Position numbers and translations under genes: made by a program. Positions 35,750-44,054 of a DNA stretch of 64,000 nt are shown here, in pieces; position 1 is the first letter of the stretch, and each line of letters opens with the position of its first letter. The stretch comes from Chroococcidiopsis sp. CCMEE 29 (GTDB lineage: Bacteria; Cyanobacteriota; Cyanobacteriia; Cyanobacteriales; Chroococcidiopsidaceae), in contig NZ_CP083761.1 of assembly GCF_023558375.1 (NCBI RefSeq), positions 726,001 through 790,000 of the forward strand. Reading direction: 5' to 3'. Below the pieces are notes generated by a model. That model was not told the DNA's origin and made no database searches. It saw nothing but the letters and a program-made list of their open reading frames with translations.

Positions 35750-36757
35750 CTAATTTTTGTAATATGCCCGATACCACTGAACAAAGCAGTGAATTCCTTC
35801 CTCTATAGGTGTAGCAGGCTTAAATCCAACATCTTTCATCAAATCATCCACGTCCGCGTAAGTAGAGGGAACATCACCAGGTTGCATCGGTAAGAAGTTC
35901 TTTTGAGCTGTTTTACCAAGAAACTTTTCGATCGCCTCAATAAAAGTCATTAATTCGACTGGATTATTATTACCAATGTTATAAATCTTGTAAGGTATAG
36001 TACTAGTCGCACCATCAGAACTGTTGACACTATCGTTGAGATTACCTTTGGGGGGCTGATGCATCACCCGCACTACTCCTTCAATCACGTCATCGATGTA
36101 AGTGAAGTCGCGCTTCATCTTGCCAAAGTTATAAACATCGATTGGCTTACCTTCGTTAATTGCCTTAACAAATTTAAAGTAAGCCATGTCTGGTCGTCCC
36201 CAGGGACCATATACTGTGAAGAAACGTAGCCCAGTTGTGGGTAGATGATATAGATGACTGTAGACGTGAGCCATCAACTCATTTGCCTTTTTCGTGGCAG
36301 CATAAAGTGAAATCGGATGATCGACGCGATCGCTCACAGAAAAAGGCACTTTAGTATTTGCTCCATAGACAGAACTGGAAGAGGCAAACACCAGATGTTT
36401 GACTTGGCTGTGGCGACACCCCTCCAACAAATTTACGAAACCGGAAAGATTACTATCTGCGTAGGCAAAGGGATTCTCCAGAGAGTAGCGCACCCCAGCT
36501 TGAGCTGCCAAGTTAACCACGTAATCAAATTTGTGTTCTTGAAACAGCTCAGCCATGCGATCGCGGTCAGCCAAATCTATAAATAGGAAAGTAAATCCAG
36601 CTTGCGGATATAGCTGAGCTAATCTTGCTTTCTTCAAATACACGTCATAATATTCATTCAGGTTATCGATGCCGTAAACCTGTATATTTTCTGCTAGTAA
36701 GCGCTGTGCTAAATGATAGCCAATAAATCCAGCGACTCCAGTAACCAGCACTTTCAT
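35750..36757 (-). CDS. UDP-glucuronate 4-epimerase-like NAD-dependent epimerase
   Basis: A 335-residue extended SDR enzyme: VTGVAGFIGYHLAQRLL at the N-terminus, NLAAQAGVRYSLENPFAY, and the active-site YAATKKANELMAH (Tyr-X3-Lys). Then comes TGLRFFTVYGPWGRPDMAYFKF, typical of CapI/UDP-glucuronate epimerases that make UDP-galacturonate. Length is normal. Transcribed opposite to the operon upstream. It probably supplies an acidic sugar to the polysaccharide. The sub-family assignment is by motif only. Confidence 0.9.
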   Translation of the reverse strand: MKVLVTGVAGFIGYHLAQRLLAENIQVYGIDNLNEYYDVYLKKARLAQLYPQAGFTFLFIDLADRDRMAELFQEHKFDYVVNLAAQAGVRYSLENPFAYADSNLSGFVNLLEGCRHSQVKHLVFASSSSVYGANTKVPFSVSDRVDHPISLYAATKKANELMAHVYSHLYHLPTTGLRFFTVYGPWGRPDMAYFKFVKAINEGKPIDVYNFGKMKRDFTYIDDVIEGVVRVMHQPPKGNLNDSVNSSDGATSTIPYKIYNIGNNNPVELMTFIEAIEKFLGKTAQKNFLPMQPGDVPSTYADVDDLMKDVGFKPATPIEEGIHCFVQWYRAYYKN

Positions 36758-37356
36758 AGATAATTAACTCCCGTACCCGTAATAGATGATAGGGAGCATC
36801 CCGTTTTGGCAAATCGCCCTCAGACTGGAAGTCTGGGGCTACAAAAACAAAGCCTGCCTCCGCAGGCTATATATAAGTCCGCGCAGGCGGACTTAGTTTG
36901 TGTAGCCGCGATTTCTAATCGCCAGGTATTTTTTCTTTCCAAAGTCGGATGCACCCTAGATGATATGTGGCATTAGCAAGGACTCATAGTCTGAAGCACG
37001 AGCAAGCTGCTGGCTTCGAGATAGTGGATAAAGCTGGTGCTTCCAAGAGTGGCGATCGCTACTGAGGGTTGGTTCATTCAGCTCTATCGCTGCCGTAATT
37101 AATTTGCTTAGAAGTTTTTTCTAACTGAGCCTAAAACAGGAGAAACAGTAAAACACAGGGTACATCTACGGTTCTTTTCAGCTGGTTGTAGCGACTGTCC
37201 GTATTAACGCTGAGACCTGAAACATAAGTTTTTTCTCAACCAGCAGTTAGTAAGTAGGTAGACATAAAAAACTGAAAACAGAGCGAGCTAGAAGCCCACC
37301 CCACAATCCACTAATTTAGCCAGTGGGGCAGGCAGGATGCCTACCCTAGTCAGGTT
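36758..37356. other. Intergenic region with dispersed hairpin repeat
   Basis: About 36806-36925 is a repeat-like unit with two strong hairpins: AGCCTGC/GCAGGCT near 36851-36869 and AAGTCCGC/GCGGACTT near 36874-36894. It is bounded by related segments GGCAAATCGCC and GCGATTTCTAATCGCC. The rest shows no gene; a minus-strand frame at 37288-37473 overlaps the WecA-like remnant and is not credible. Confidence 0.6.
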
Positions 37357-37440
37357 AACCTGATTGTGGGTGAACTCCATCTGCGATCGCACATTTTGAA
37401 AGAGACATCCCGACCTGTTGCGGGAGGCACCGGAAGATAG
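37357..37440 (+). pseudogene. 3' remnant of a WecA-like gene
   Basis: The frame NLIVGELHLRSHILKETSRP followed by VAGGTGR and a stop matches the C-terminus of the protein at 33762 (TLIVGELYLRSHALKQESQP, VEGSTEA). Only about 27 codons remain. It shows that a second, related polysaccharide gene block once ended here or that a duplication was lost. Confidence 0.78.
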
Positions 37441-37514
37441 TATCACCGGGCGATCGCTCCAGCCTACGACCATTTACGCTTGACGAGCTGCTATGTCCTC
37501 TGAGGGTAGAAACT

Positions 37515-37748
37515 ATGAACAGTACGATTCATCTATTAGATGTTGTGGCATTAACCGAGGACTTGCCCAGACAAGGTTTGTCTCGTGGTCAAGTAGGTAC
37601 CGTTGTCGATGAGCTTGCTCCGGATGCCTTTCTAGTCGAATTTAGTGACGATGACGGACGTACCTATGCTATGCTACCCCTGCTTACCAATCAACTAATC
37701 GTTTTGCATTACAAGCCTGTCAAGCCGCACCTAACACAAACCACTTGA
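37515..37748 (+). CDS. DUF4926-domain small protein
   Basis: A 77-residue protein. IHLLDVVALTEDLPRQGLSR, then GQVGTVVDELAPDAFLVEFS and DGRTYAMLPLL, is the SH3-like DUF4926 pattern common in cyanobacterial toxin-antitoxin neighbourhoods. It probably binds a partner protein; function unknown. Its last 29 bases overlap the 3' end of the antitoxin-like gene on the other strand. Confidence 0.78.
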   Translation: MNSTIHLLDVVALTEDLPRQGLSRGQVGTVVDELAPDAFLVEFSDDDGRTYAMLPLLTNQLIVLHYKPVKPHLTQTT

Positions 37749-37995
37749 TCCTCTTGCGATAGCTGTGGTTGAGATGTTCTCCCGACCAGCTGACATTATC
37801 CCAAGCTGCAATTTCAGCCTGATACTCAGGATCTTGAACATCCTGCTGAAGGGCTGCGATTAATTCTACTTCTAGGACTTGCTTGCGCTCTCGCGCTAAT
37901 AAAGAGTTGAGATAGTCACTGCGATTGCCATTGGCTTGAGCATCCAGAAACGCAACCAGCTCTTCGTCAAGAGTGACTGCTATTTTTTGCGTCAT
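37720..37995 (-). CDS. Orphan MazE/RHH-type antitoxin with unusual C-terminus
   Basis: A 91-residue protein. KIAVTLDEELVAFLDAQANG, then RSDYLNSLLARERKQVLEVE, is a ribbon-helix-helix-like antitoxin pattern, followed by AALQQDVQDPEYQAEIAAWD as in cyanobacterial MazE-type antitoxins. The usual toxin (PemK/MazF) should follow immediately, but here the frame runs on through HLNHSYRKRIKWFVLGAA into the convergent DUF4926 gene. No toxin is present. The last 25 residues are probably not original. Confidence 0.7.
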   Translation of the reverse strand: MTQKIAVTLDEELVAFLDAQANGNRSDYLNSLLARERKQVLEVELIAALQQDVQDPEYQAEIAAWDNVSWSGEHLNHSYRKRIKWFVLGAA

Positions 37996-38126
37996 ATGTC
38001 CATTTCTATGTGACCATAGTCATATTATAATAGGTGCAAATTGCTATAGCCCCCTTTTTAAGTGGATTGGAGGCTCGCAACTGCGTAAATCCTATCTAAA
38101 CTTAAGTGGCAAAAGGGAAAGTAAAC

Positions 38127-38351
38127 ATGGAAATTGCAGCAGGGCAGTTTAAAGCTCAGTGCCTGAAACTGATGGATGAAGTTCAGAACCGTAGAGAGGA
38201 AATTATTATTACCAAGCATGGAAAGCCGATAGCTAAGCTAGTGCCTTTTGAAGAGACTCCCGTTTCAGTGCTGGGATTCTTGAGGAACACCGTGCTAACT
38301 TCTGGCGATATTGTAAGCCCCATTGACGAAACGTGGAAAGTCAATGCCTAA
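38127..38351 (+). CDS. Phd/YefM-type antitoxin
   Basis: A 74-residue antitoxin: MEIAAGQFKAQCLKLMDEVQ, then EEIIITKHGKPIAKLVPFEE, the Phd/YefM fold that binds DNA with its N-terminal half and the toxin with its C-terminal half. The ATG at 38127 is preferred to a GTG at 38106. It overlaps the PIN-toxin gene by 8 bases. The pair forms a complete, probably functional module that is likely autoregulated. Confidence 0.88.
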   Translation: MEIAAGQFKAQCLKLMDEVQNRREEIIITKHGKPIAKLVPFEETPVSVLGFLRNTVLTSGDIVSPIDETWKVNA

Positions 38352-38778
38352 TCTTGAGGATACACTTTTGCTATTAGACACCCATGTGTGGATTTGGGTG
38401 ATGAATGGCGAGGTTGAAATGCTTTCCCCGACCTGTAGAAACGCTATTGTTCGCGCCAGTCAAATCGGAAAGTTACGTGTTTCTGCAATCACTGTGTGGG
38501 AAGTGGGAATGCTTGAGGCGAAAGGACGCATCCGGCTGACTAAGGGATGCTTGGATTGGGTGAACGAGGCTCTATCTGCTCCAGGACTCGCACTGCTGCC
38601 GCTGAGTCCTGAAGTTGCGATCGAAAGTAGCCGTTTGCCAGGGAGCTTTCATGGAGAACCAGCCGATCGCATATTAGCAGCGACTTCAAGAATATATAAT
38701 GCAATCCTAGTCACACAGGACAGCAAGCTTCTTGACTACGGGCAGGAAAACTATCTATCTGTAATGGCTGCTCGATAA
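38344..38778 (+). CDS. PIN-domain toxin (VapC-like)
   Basis: A 144-residue PIN-domain RNase. The acidic triad is visible as LLLDTHVWIW (first Asp), SAITVWEVGML (Glu), PADRILAATSRIYNAILVTQD (two Asp). Family enzymes cleave tRNA or rRNA and are neutralised by the adjacent antitoxin. The start ATG at 38344 overlaps the end of the Phd-type gene. All key residues are present, so it appears active. It lies inside the polysaccharide locus. Confidence 0.9.
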   Translation: MPNLEDTLLLLDTHVWIWVMNGEVEMLSPTCRNAIVRASQIGKLRVSAITVWEVGMLEAKGRIRLTKGCLDWVNEALSAPGLALLPLSPEVAIESSRLPGSFHGEPADRILAATSRIYNAILVTQDSKLLDYGQENYLSVMAAR

Positions 38779-38811
38779 GTTAATCTAAAATCAGTCGTTA
38801 GGGCATCCGCG

Positions 38812-39675
38812 ATGTACCAGACAGACCCACCCCGCTCCCCGAAAGAAGTACTTCCTACTATGTACGATCTTCCTAGCGAAGACCCAGAGGAGCCTGGCTT
38901 GCCCGACGAGTTTCATTTATTGCAACCCCGGCTGTTGGGAGAAACCTTCTGCCCTCCTGACTATCCTGCCGATCAAGTTTTCGTTGCTAGCGATTTGAAT
39001 CTCTACTACGACCCTCACTATACCAATTGGTACAAGCGACCGGACTGGTTTGCAGTCGTAGGCATTTCTCGATTCTATGAACAGCGAGATTTACGCTTAA
39101 GCTATGTCGTGTGGCAGGAACGTGTTAATCCCTTTATCGTTGTGGAACTGCTCTCGCCTGGTACGGAAAAAGAAGACTTGGGGCAAACCTTACGAGCAGC
39201 AAATCAACCGCCGACAAAATGGGAAGTCTACGAGCGAATTTTACGCATTCCCTACTATGTTGTGTTTGACCGCTATACTGATGAGCTGCGTGCTTTTCGC
39301 TTAGAAGGCAGTCGTTACACCCAGATGGAACTGAGGCAACCTCGTCTGTGGCTACCAGATCTGCAACTGGGATTGGGGCTTTGGCAAGGGATTTACCAAG
39401 GTATCGAACGACAATGGTTACGTTGGTATGATGTTACGAGTCAATGGATTTTAACGCCAACAGAACAAGAAGCACAACACGCAGAGCAAGAACAACAACG
39501 TGCAGAGCAAGAAGCACAACGCGCAGAACAAGAACGACAACGCGCAGAACAAGAACGACAACGTGCCGAACAAGAACGACAACGCGCAGAGCAAGAACGA
39601 CAACGTGCAGAGCGACTGATTGCACAACTGCGATCGCTTGGAGTCGAACCCGATCTAGGTTCTGAGCAGCGATAA
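38812..39675 (+). CDS. Uma2-family protein with C-terminal heptad repeat
   Basis: A 287-residue protein. The Uma2/DUF820 nuclease-like domain (about 20-205) includes PDWFAVVGISRFYEQRDLRL, WQERVNPFIVVELLSPGTEKED and PYYVVFDRYTDELRAFRLEG. A C-terminal coiled coil of seven near-identical AEQERQR units (about 218-270) follows, encoded by a 21-base tandem repeat at 39472-39612. The number of units probably varies between strains. Function unestablished; the coiled coil may mediate oligomerisation. Confidence 0.86.
   Translation: MYQTDPPRSPKEVLPTMYDLPSEDPEEPGLPDEFHLLQPRLLGETFCPPDYPADQVFVASDLNLYYDPHYTNWYKRPDWFAVVGISRFYEQRDLRLSYVVWQERVNPFIVVELLSPGTEKEDLGQTLRAANQPPTKWEVYERILRIPYYVVFDRYTDELRAFRLEGSRYTQMELRQPRLWLPDLQLGLGLWQGIYQGIERQWLRWYDVTSQWILTPTEQEAQHAEQEQQRAEQEAQRAEQERQRAEQERQRAEQERQRAEQERQRAERLIAQLRSLGVEPDLGSEQR
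39472..39612 (+). repeat. 21-base tandem repeat inside the Uma2 gene
   Basis: Seven or so copies of a unit close to GCAGAACAAGAACGACAACG C are in frame, giving AEQERQR. Open frames on the other strand and in other phases here come from the repeat alone. Confidence 0.88.
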
Positions 39676-39734
39676 GGACAGCAAATCCATTCAGAGGTAG
39701 GGCTGTTTACAAAGGCATAAAGCCTTCAACTCAT

Positions 39735-39850
39735 ACCGTAGATTCACTGAAGTCAAAGCACAGCAATAGTAAACACAGGCAAAGTTATCAGTGAAATTGC
39801 GCTTGGATGCACAGGAAAGGTAGCGCTAAATTGCTGTTGTAGTTTGGTTG
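39735..39850 (+). promoter_or_regulatory. Polysaccharide-locus element, copy C
   Basis: Matches copy A in ACCGTA, CACTGAAG, ATAGTAAAC, TCAGTGAAA and TGTTGTAGTTTGGTTG. It lies about 270 bases upstream of the wzc-like gene, with a MITE copy in between. Confidence 0.52.
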
Positions 39851-39854
39851 TGTT

Positions 39855-39982
39855 ATATCAAATCCGGTTGATTGCCCATGATTTGGCAGCCCTCACCCCG
39901 CCTCCGGCACCCCTCTCCCAAGCTTGGGAGAGGGGCAGGGGGTGAGGACGAGATCTTACAGTCATTTAAGCGGATTTGATAT
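39855..39982 (+). repeat. MITE-like palindromic repeat, copy 3
   Basis: A full 128-bp copy with both ATATCAAATCCG-type ends. It separates the polysaccharide-locus element from the wzc-like gene, so it may have landed in that leader. Confidence 0.92.
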
Positions 39983-40117
39983 TAAGCACCTTAATTTGAA
40001 AAGCTTTCCTAACAGTAACCCTGCAACTCCTAATAAATAGATTAAATGCCAATCTGGTTGAGCGTCACTTCCTCATACCAGTTAATTTCATTTACAACCG
40101 CTAACTAATCGCTAATT

Positions 40118-42433
40118 ATGGAAGATCAACAACGAACTCAACAGATATTTTTTGAAAAGAATGGCAATGGCAAACACTCGCAGCCATCGTTGCCGATTTA
40201 TGCAGTGCCCTTTCAAGAGAATACTCAGACTGACGACGAATGGGATTTGCGACAGCTCTTAACAGTGTTACGTCGCCGAGCACTTGTAATTGGCAGTGTA
40301 GCGATCGCTCTTTCGGCTACCGTTTGTGTCTTGACTTTAACCCGTCAACCTCAGTATGAAGGCAAGTTCCAGCTTCTGGTTGAACCAGTCACAAAGGAAA
40401 GTAAGTTAGAAGATTTAACTCAAATCCCAGGGATAAACACAAATTTACAAAAAGAGGGTTTAGATTACGACTCACAGATTAAGGTTTTGCAGAGTCCTGA
40501 ACTGATGGCTCCGATTATCAAAAATCTGTCTACTCAGTATCCAGATATTAGCTACGACTCACTGCTTGAATTTCAAGCTCTGAAGATAAACCGCTTAGCA
40601 GAAACAAAAATTTTAGAAGTCAGTTACCAAGATCCAGATCCGCAAAAAATTCAGTTTGTTTTACAACAGCTAGCCAAAGATTATTTAAAGTACAGTTTGC
40701 AAGAACGACAAACTAATCTGCGGCAGGGAATTCAGTTTGTTGATTCTCAACGCCCCCAGTTGCAATTGCGAGTTAACAGCCTGCAAAAACAACTGCAACA
40801 ATTTCGGCAGCAGTACAATTTCATCGATCCAGAAGTTAAAGCGGAACAACTGTCTCAGCAAGTCAACGCGATTAAACTCCAGCGGCTGGAGACTGAAAAA
40901 CAACTCGCTCAAGCCCGTACCTTGTATGCAGCTTTGCAGGGTCAGTCGGGTGCCGAATTGGCAGCCAGCTCAAGCTTGTATGCGGCTTTGCAGGACCAGC
41001 CGGGTGTGGGTCAAACACAGAATCAAGCTTCAATTTACCAGAAATTAGTAGCTCAGTTGCGGGATATAGACAGTCAGATTGCGGCAGAGTCAACTAGATT
41101 TCAGGAAGATAGCCCAACGGTTCAGGCACTACAAAATAAGCGAGAAAATTTGCTGCCTGTCTTGCAGCAGGAAGCCTCACGGGTGTTAGGGGATAAACGG
41201 CTGGAGGTGAGGAACCAAATTTCGATTTTAAAAGCACGGGCGGCAAAGATTGCCCAAGCGGAAAACAGCTTAAATCAACAAATTACACAGTTGCCAACTC
41301 TAGCGCGGCAATACACCGACTTGCAACGGGAATTAAAGGTTGCGACCGAGAGTTTGAACCGATTTCTAGAAAAACGCGAATCGCTCCAGATTGAAGCTGC
41401 TCAAAAGGAAGTTCCCTGGCAGGTAATTGCCGCTCCCCAGCTGCTCAAAGAGCCGATTTCTCCGAATGTAATGCGGAATCTAATTTTGGGTGCGATCGCT
41501 GGTTTGCTAGCTGGGATGGGAGCCGCATTGTTGGTAGAAAGGCTGGATAACGTGTTCCACTCTCCTGACGACCTCAAGGAAGTAACAAAACTACCACTTT
41601 TAGGAGTGATTCCTTTCCGCAAACACCTCAAACAACTTGCTTCTCCGACCACAGGTGCAATGGCGCTCACCCGCCTCAGACGCCTGCACTCTGCAACCGA
41701 AGCAGATGTTGAGATCAAACCAGATGGTCCCAATTTGGTGTTTGGTAATCTCAACAACACTCACGATGAAAGCTATTTTCCGTTTGTAGAGGCATTCCGC
41801 TCTCTGTATACAAACATCGGTTTTCTCGGTTCTGACACGCCGATTCACTCGCTAGTAATTAGCTCAGCTCTACACGAGGATGGTAAGTCTACAGTTGCTA
41901 TGCACTTAGCGCAGGCAGCTGCTGCTATGGGGCGACGAGTGTTGTTAGTAGATACAGATTTGCGTCTGCCTAAGGTGCATACTCTGCTAGGTTTATCGAA
42001 TCAGCAGGGACTGAGCAACGTTATTTCTAAAAACTTACCGGTTTTAGAGATCATCCAGCGAGCGCCCTTATGGAATAACCTCTTCGTGTTAACTTCTGGT
42101 CAAATCCCACCTGACCCAACCAAGCTCCTCTCTTCTAAAAAGATGCAGAATATCATGGAGCAACTGCGGCAAGAGTTTGACTTGGTTATCTATGACACTC
42201 CACCTTTGTTAGGACTTGCTGATAGCAGTCTGCTTGCCACCTATACCAATGGAATCGTGCTGGTGGTGCGGATGGATAAGACAGATCGTTCTGTGTTGGT
42301 GCAAGCCTTAGATCAGTTAAAATTTTCTCGCGCCAATCTTTTGGGCATGGTTTGCAATGCTGCTAAAACCAACTATACACCGCAGAGTTACTATTACTGC
42401 CAACCTCATACCCAAAGTGCCAGATTAAGCTAA
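40118..42433 (+). CDS. Wzc-type polysaccharide co-polymerase and tyrosine autokinase
   Basis: A 771-residue BY-kinase. An N-terminal Wzz domain with a membrane segment (VIGSVAIALSATVCVLTLT, about 52-70) is followed by a long periplasmic coiled-coil region, a GNVR-type region and a second membrane segment (LILGAIAGLLAGMGAALLV, about 447-465). The cytoplasmic kinase has Walker A' SALHEDGKSTVAMHLA, Walker A/B VLLVDTDLRLPKVH and VIYDTPPLLGLADS, and a Tyr-rich tail (YTPQSYYYC) for autophosphorylation. It controls chain length and export with a Wza-type channel not seen here. A duplicated LYAALQ segment lies in the coiled coil. Confidence 0.92.
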   Translation: MEDQQRTQQIFFEKNGNGKHSQPSLPIYAVPFQENTQTDDEWDLRQLLTVLRRRALVIGSVAIALSATVCVLTLTRQPQYEGKFQLLVEPVTKESKLEDLTQIPGINTNLQKEGLDYDSQIKVLQSPELMAPIIKNLSTQYPDISYDSLLEFQALKINRLAETKILEVSYQDPDPQKIQFVLQQLAKDYLKYSLQERQTNLRQGIQFVDSQRPQLQLRVNSLQKQLQQFRQQYNFIDPEVKAEQLSQQVNAIKLQRLETEKQLAQARTLYAALQGQSGAELAASSSLYAALQDQPGVGQTQNQASIYQKLVAQLRDIDSQIAAESTRFQEDSPTVQALQNKRENLLPVLQQEASRVLGDKRLEVRNQISILKARAAKIAQAENSLNQQITQLPTLARQYTDLQRELKVATESLNRFLEKRESLQIEAAQKEVPWQVIAAPQLLKEPISPNVMRNLILGAIAGLLAGMGAALLVERLDNVFHSPDDLKEVTKLPLLGVIPFRKHLKQLASPTTGAMALTRLRRLHSATEADVEIKPDGPNLVFGNLNNTHDESYFPFVEAFRSLYTNIGFLGSDTPIHSLVISSALHEDGKSTVAMHLAQAAAAMGRRVLLVDTDLRLPKVHTLLGLSNQQGLSNVISKNLPVLEIIQRAPLWNNLFVLTSGQIPPDPTKLLSSKKMQNIMEQLRQEFDLVIYDTPPLLGLADSSLLATYTNGIVLVVRMDKTDRSVLVQALDQLKFSRANLLGMVCNAAKTNYTPQSYYYCQPHTQSARLS

Positions 42434-42439
42434 ACTACC

Positions 42440-42482
42440 ACCAATTTTGGATTTTGGATTTTGGATTTTGGATTTTGGATTA
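42440..42482. repeat. Tandem heptamer repeat GATTTTG
   Basis: Five or more consecutive GATTTTG units after the wzc-like gene. This is the same heptamer class as at 2470, 15700, 16715 and 44000. Confidence 0.85.
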
Positions 42483-42495
42483 AAGGCACATCAGC

Positions 42496-42909
42496 TTATT
42501 TACCCGTAATGTGAACCACAAGTTCTCTCATGTGGTTCCGCTGCCGATGTTCCCAAATGTAAATTCCCTGCCAAGTTCCTAACACCAGTTGACCGTTAGC
42601 AATCGGAATTTGCTCTGAAGTGTGGGTAAGGGCGGTGCGGATATGAGCTGGCATATCATCCGGTCCTTCAGTATCGTGGATGTATTGAGCAGACTCTGGC
42701 ACTATTTTTGCCATAAAGTTAGCTAGATCCTTGAGTACGTCTGGATCGGCATTTTCTTGAATGACTAAGCTAGCAGAGGTGTGGCGTAAAAATAACGTAC
42801 AAAGTCCAGTTTCCACCCCAGACTCCGCAACGATCGCTTCAATTTTTGGAGTAATTTTACACAAAGATTTGCCAGTAGTAGAAATTTTAAGCAGTTGTTG
42901 GTAGTGCAT
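42496..42909 (-). CDS. YjbQ/UPF0047-family protein
   Basis: A 137-residue protein of the UPF0047 family, for which a secondary thiamine-phosphate synthase activity has been proposed. Conserved blocks are LFLRHTSASLVIQENADPDV, HDTEGPDDMPAHIRTALT and LGTWQGIYIWEHR. ATG 42909 gives the normal length. It starts 7 bases after the stop of the glycosyltransferase-like gene upstream on the same strand, so they form an operon. True physiological role is uncertain for the family. Confidence 0.88.
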   Translation of the reverse strand: MHYQQLLKISTTGKSLCKITPKIEAIVAESGVETGLCTLFLRHTSASLVIQENADPDVLKDLANFMAKIVPESAQYIHDTEGPDDMPAHIRTALTHTSEQIPIANGQLVLGTWQGIYIWEHRQRNHMRELVVHITGK

Positions 42910-42916
42910 CGCTGAT

Positions 42917-44005
42917 TCAATGAGTTTGGAAATAGCTGAGAACAGCACGAGCGATCGCCTCGTTCCCATCTTTTACTATCGGTTGGGATTGCTGCGGCGG
43001 TTGGGGTGGTTGGTGCAAAAATTCCCAATTACCTTGAAAAAACTCAGCGGGGCTGAGAATTTGGTGGAAGTTATAATTCGTAATACCAGCAATCAAAAAA
43101 GCGGCTTCGGCAAATTCATCCCGCGTCATAGAAACGATTGGCACTCCAACTCGCACGGCTTCAGCAAAGGTGCCATAACCTGGTTTAGAAACTACCCTGC
43201 CACATAACGGCATGAAATCCACTGGGCGGTGTTTCTGCTCGGTAATTTTAAGCAAGTTCGGCAAATCAGGAGCAGAGCGATCGAAGGTAATGAATTGCCA
43301 ATCGAGAAAGCCCTGCAGGTTGTCATAGGGAATCTGTTGCAAACCCAAACCGCCAAACGTGAGTAGCACCGTCTGAGCCACAGGGGTTGTGATCCCATAG
43401 GTGGATCTTAGCTCGTCTATTGGGTATCGAGGCGAACCGCCTGTTAAGCCTACATCAACAATGTGGGGAAAGGCACTCATCGGTTCGTGGAAGGGCAGAC
43501 GAAATAGGCGATCGCACTGACTGAACTGCTCGCCAATCCAATCAGCAATTTCAACAAATTCACCTCCCCAAGCCCGGTAGATGAAGTCCCAGCCAAAGTT
43601 ACTGATCATCCAACAGGGAATCCCCGCTGTTTTAGCAATCATGGCTGCCAGGGGAGGAATATCTGCCAAAATTAATTCCACGCGGTTTTGACGGATAAAG
43701 TTAACTTCAGAGGCAATGAGCGATCGCTGCTGGCTTTTGAGAAAGCGGAGGTTTTCTAGGGTGGCTGCTTTATCCATTATCAAGCTATCTGATTGCACCA
43801 CACCTAGATCAAAGGCTCGCGGACGATAGATAAAATCTCCATCAATGTAGGACTCTAACAACCAACGCGGTGCTGTTGTCACTATAATTAGCAACACTTC
43901 TGGACACAACCGCTGAATTGCCGCTGCAACGGATGCGGTGCGGGTGGCATGACCGAACCCGTGATTAGTAATTGCCACATACAAAATTGGTCGAGTCTTT
44001 TCCAT
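42917..44005 (-). CDS. Glycosyltransferase-like protein (GT-B/MurG-type)
   Basis: A 362-residue protein. It begins ILYVAITNHGFGHATRTASVA, where the HGFGH motif is like the glycine-rich donor loop of GT-B (MurG/family 28) enzymes. Further on are VLLTFGGLGLQQIPYDNLQG and the C-terminal donor-binding VVSKPGYGTFAEAVRVGVPIVSM. I recognise this as a widespread cyanobacterial protein without an assigned substrate. No membrane segment is apparent. It is probably co-transcribed with yjbQ. Confidence 0.75.
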   Translation of the reverse strand: MEKTRPILYVAITNHGFGHATRTASVAAAIQRLCPEVLLIIVTTAPRWLLESYIDGDFIYRPRAFDLGVVQSDSLIMDKAATLENLRFLKSQQRSLIASEVNFIRQNRVELILADIPPLAAMIAKTAGIPCWMISNFGWDFIYRAWGGEFVEIADWIGEQFSQCDRLFRLPFHEPMSAFPHIVDVGLTGGSPRYPIDELRSTYGITTPVAQTVLLTFGGLGLQQIPYDNLQGFLDWQFITFDRSAPDLPNLLKITEQKHRPVDFMPLCGRVVSKPGYGTFAEAVRVGVPIVSMTRDEFAEAAFLIAGITNYNFHQILSPAEFFQGNWEFLHQPPQPPQQSQPIVKDGNEAIARAVLSYFQTH

Positions 44006-44054
44006 TTTGGATTTTAGATTTTGGATTTTAGACTTCTACTAAAACCTAAAATTC

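Noticed and set aside
39434..39665. Overlapping frames on both strands over the Uma2 repeat
   Set aside because: They consist only of repeated residues made by the 21-base repeat in the wrong phases.
42440..42482. Tandem heptamers considered as a CRISPR array
   Set aside because: Units are 7 bases with no spacers; they belong to the short tandem repeats typical of cyanobacteria. I saw no CRISPR array in the window.
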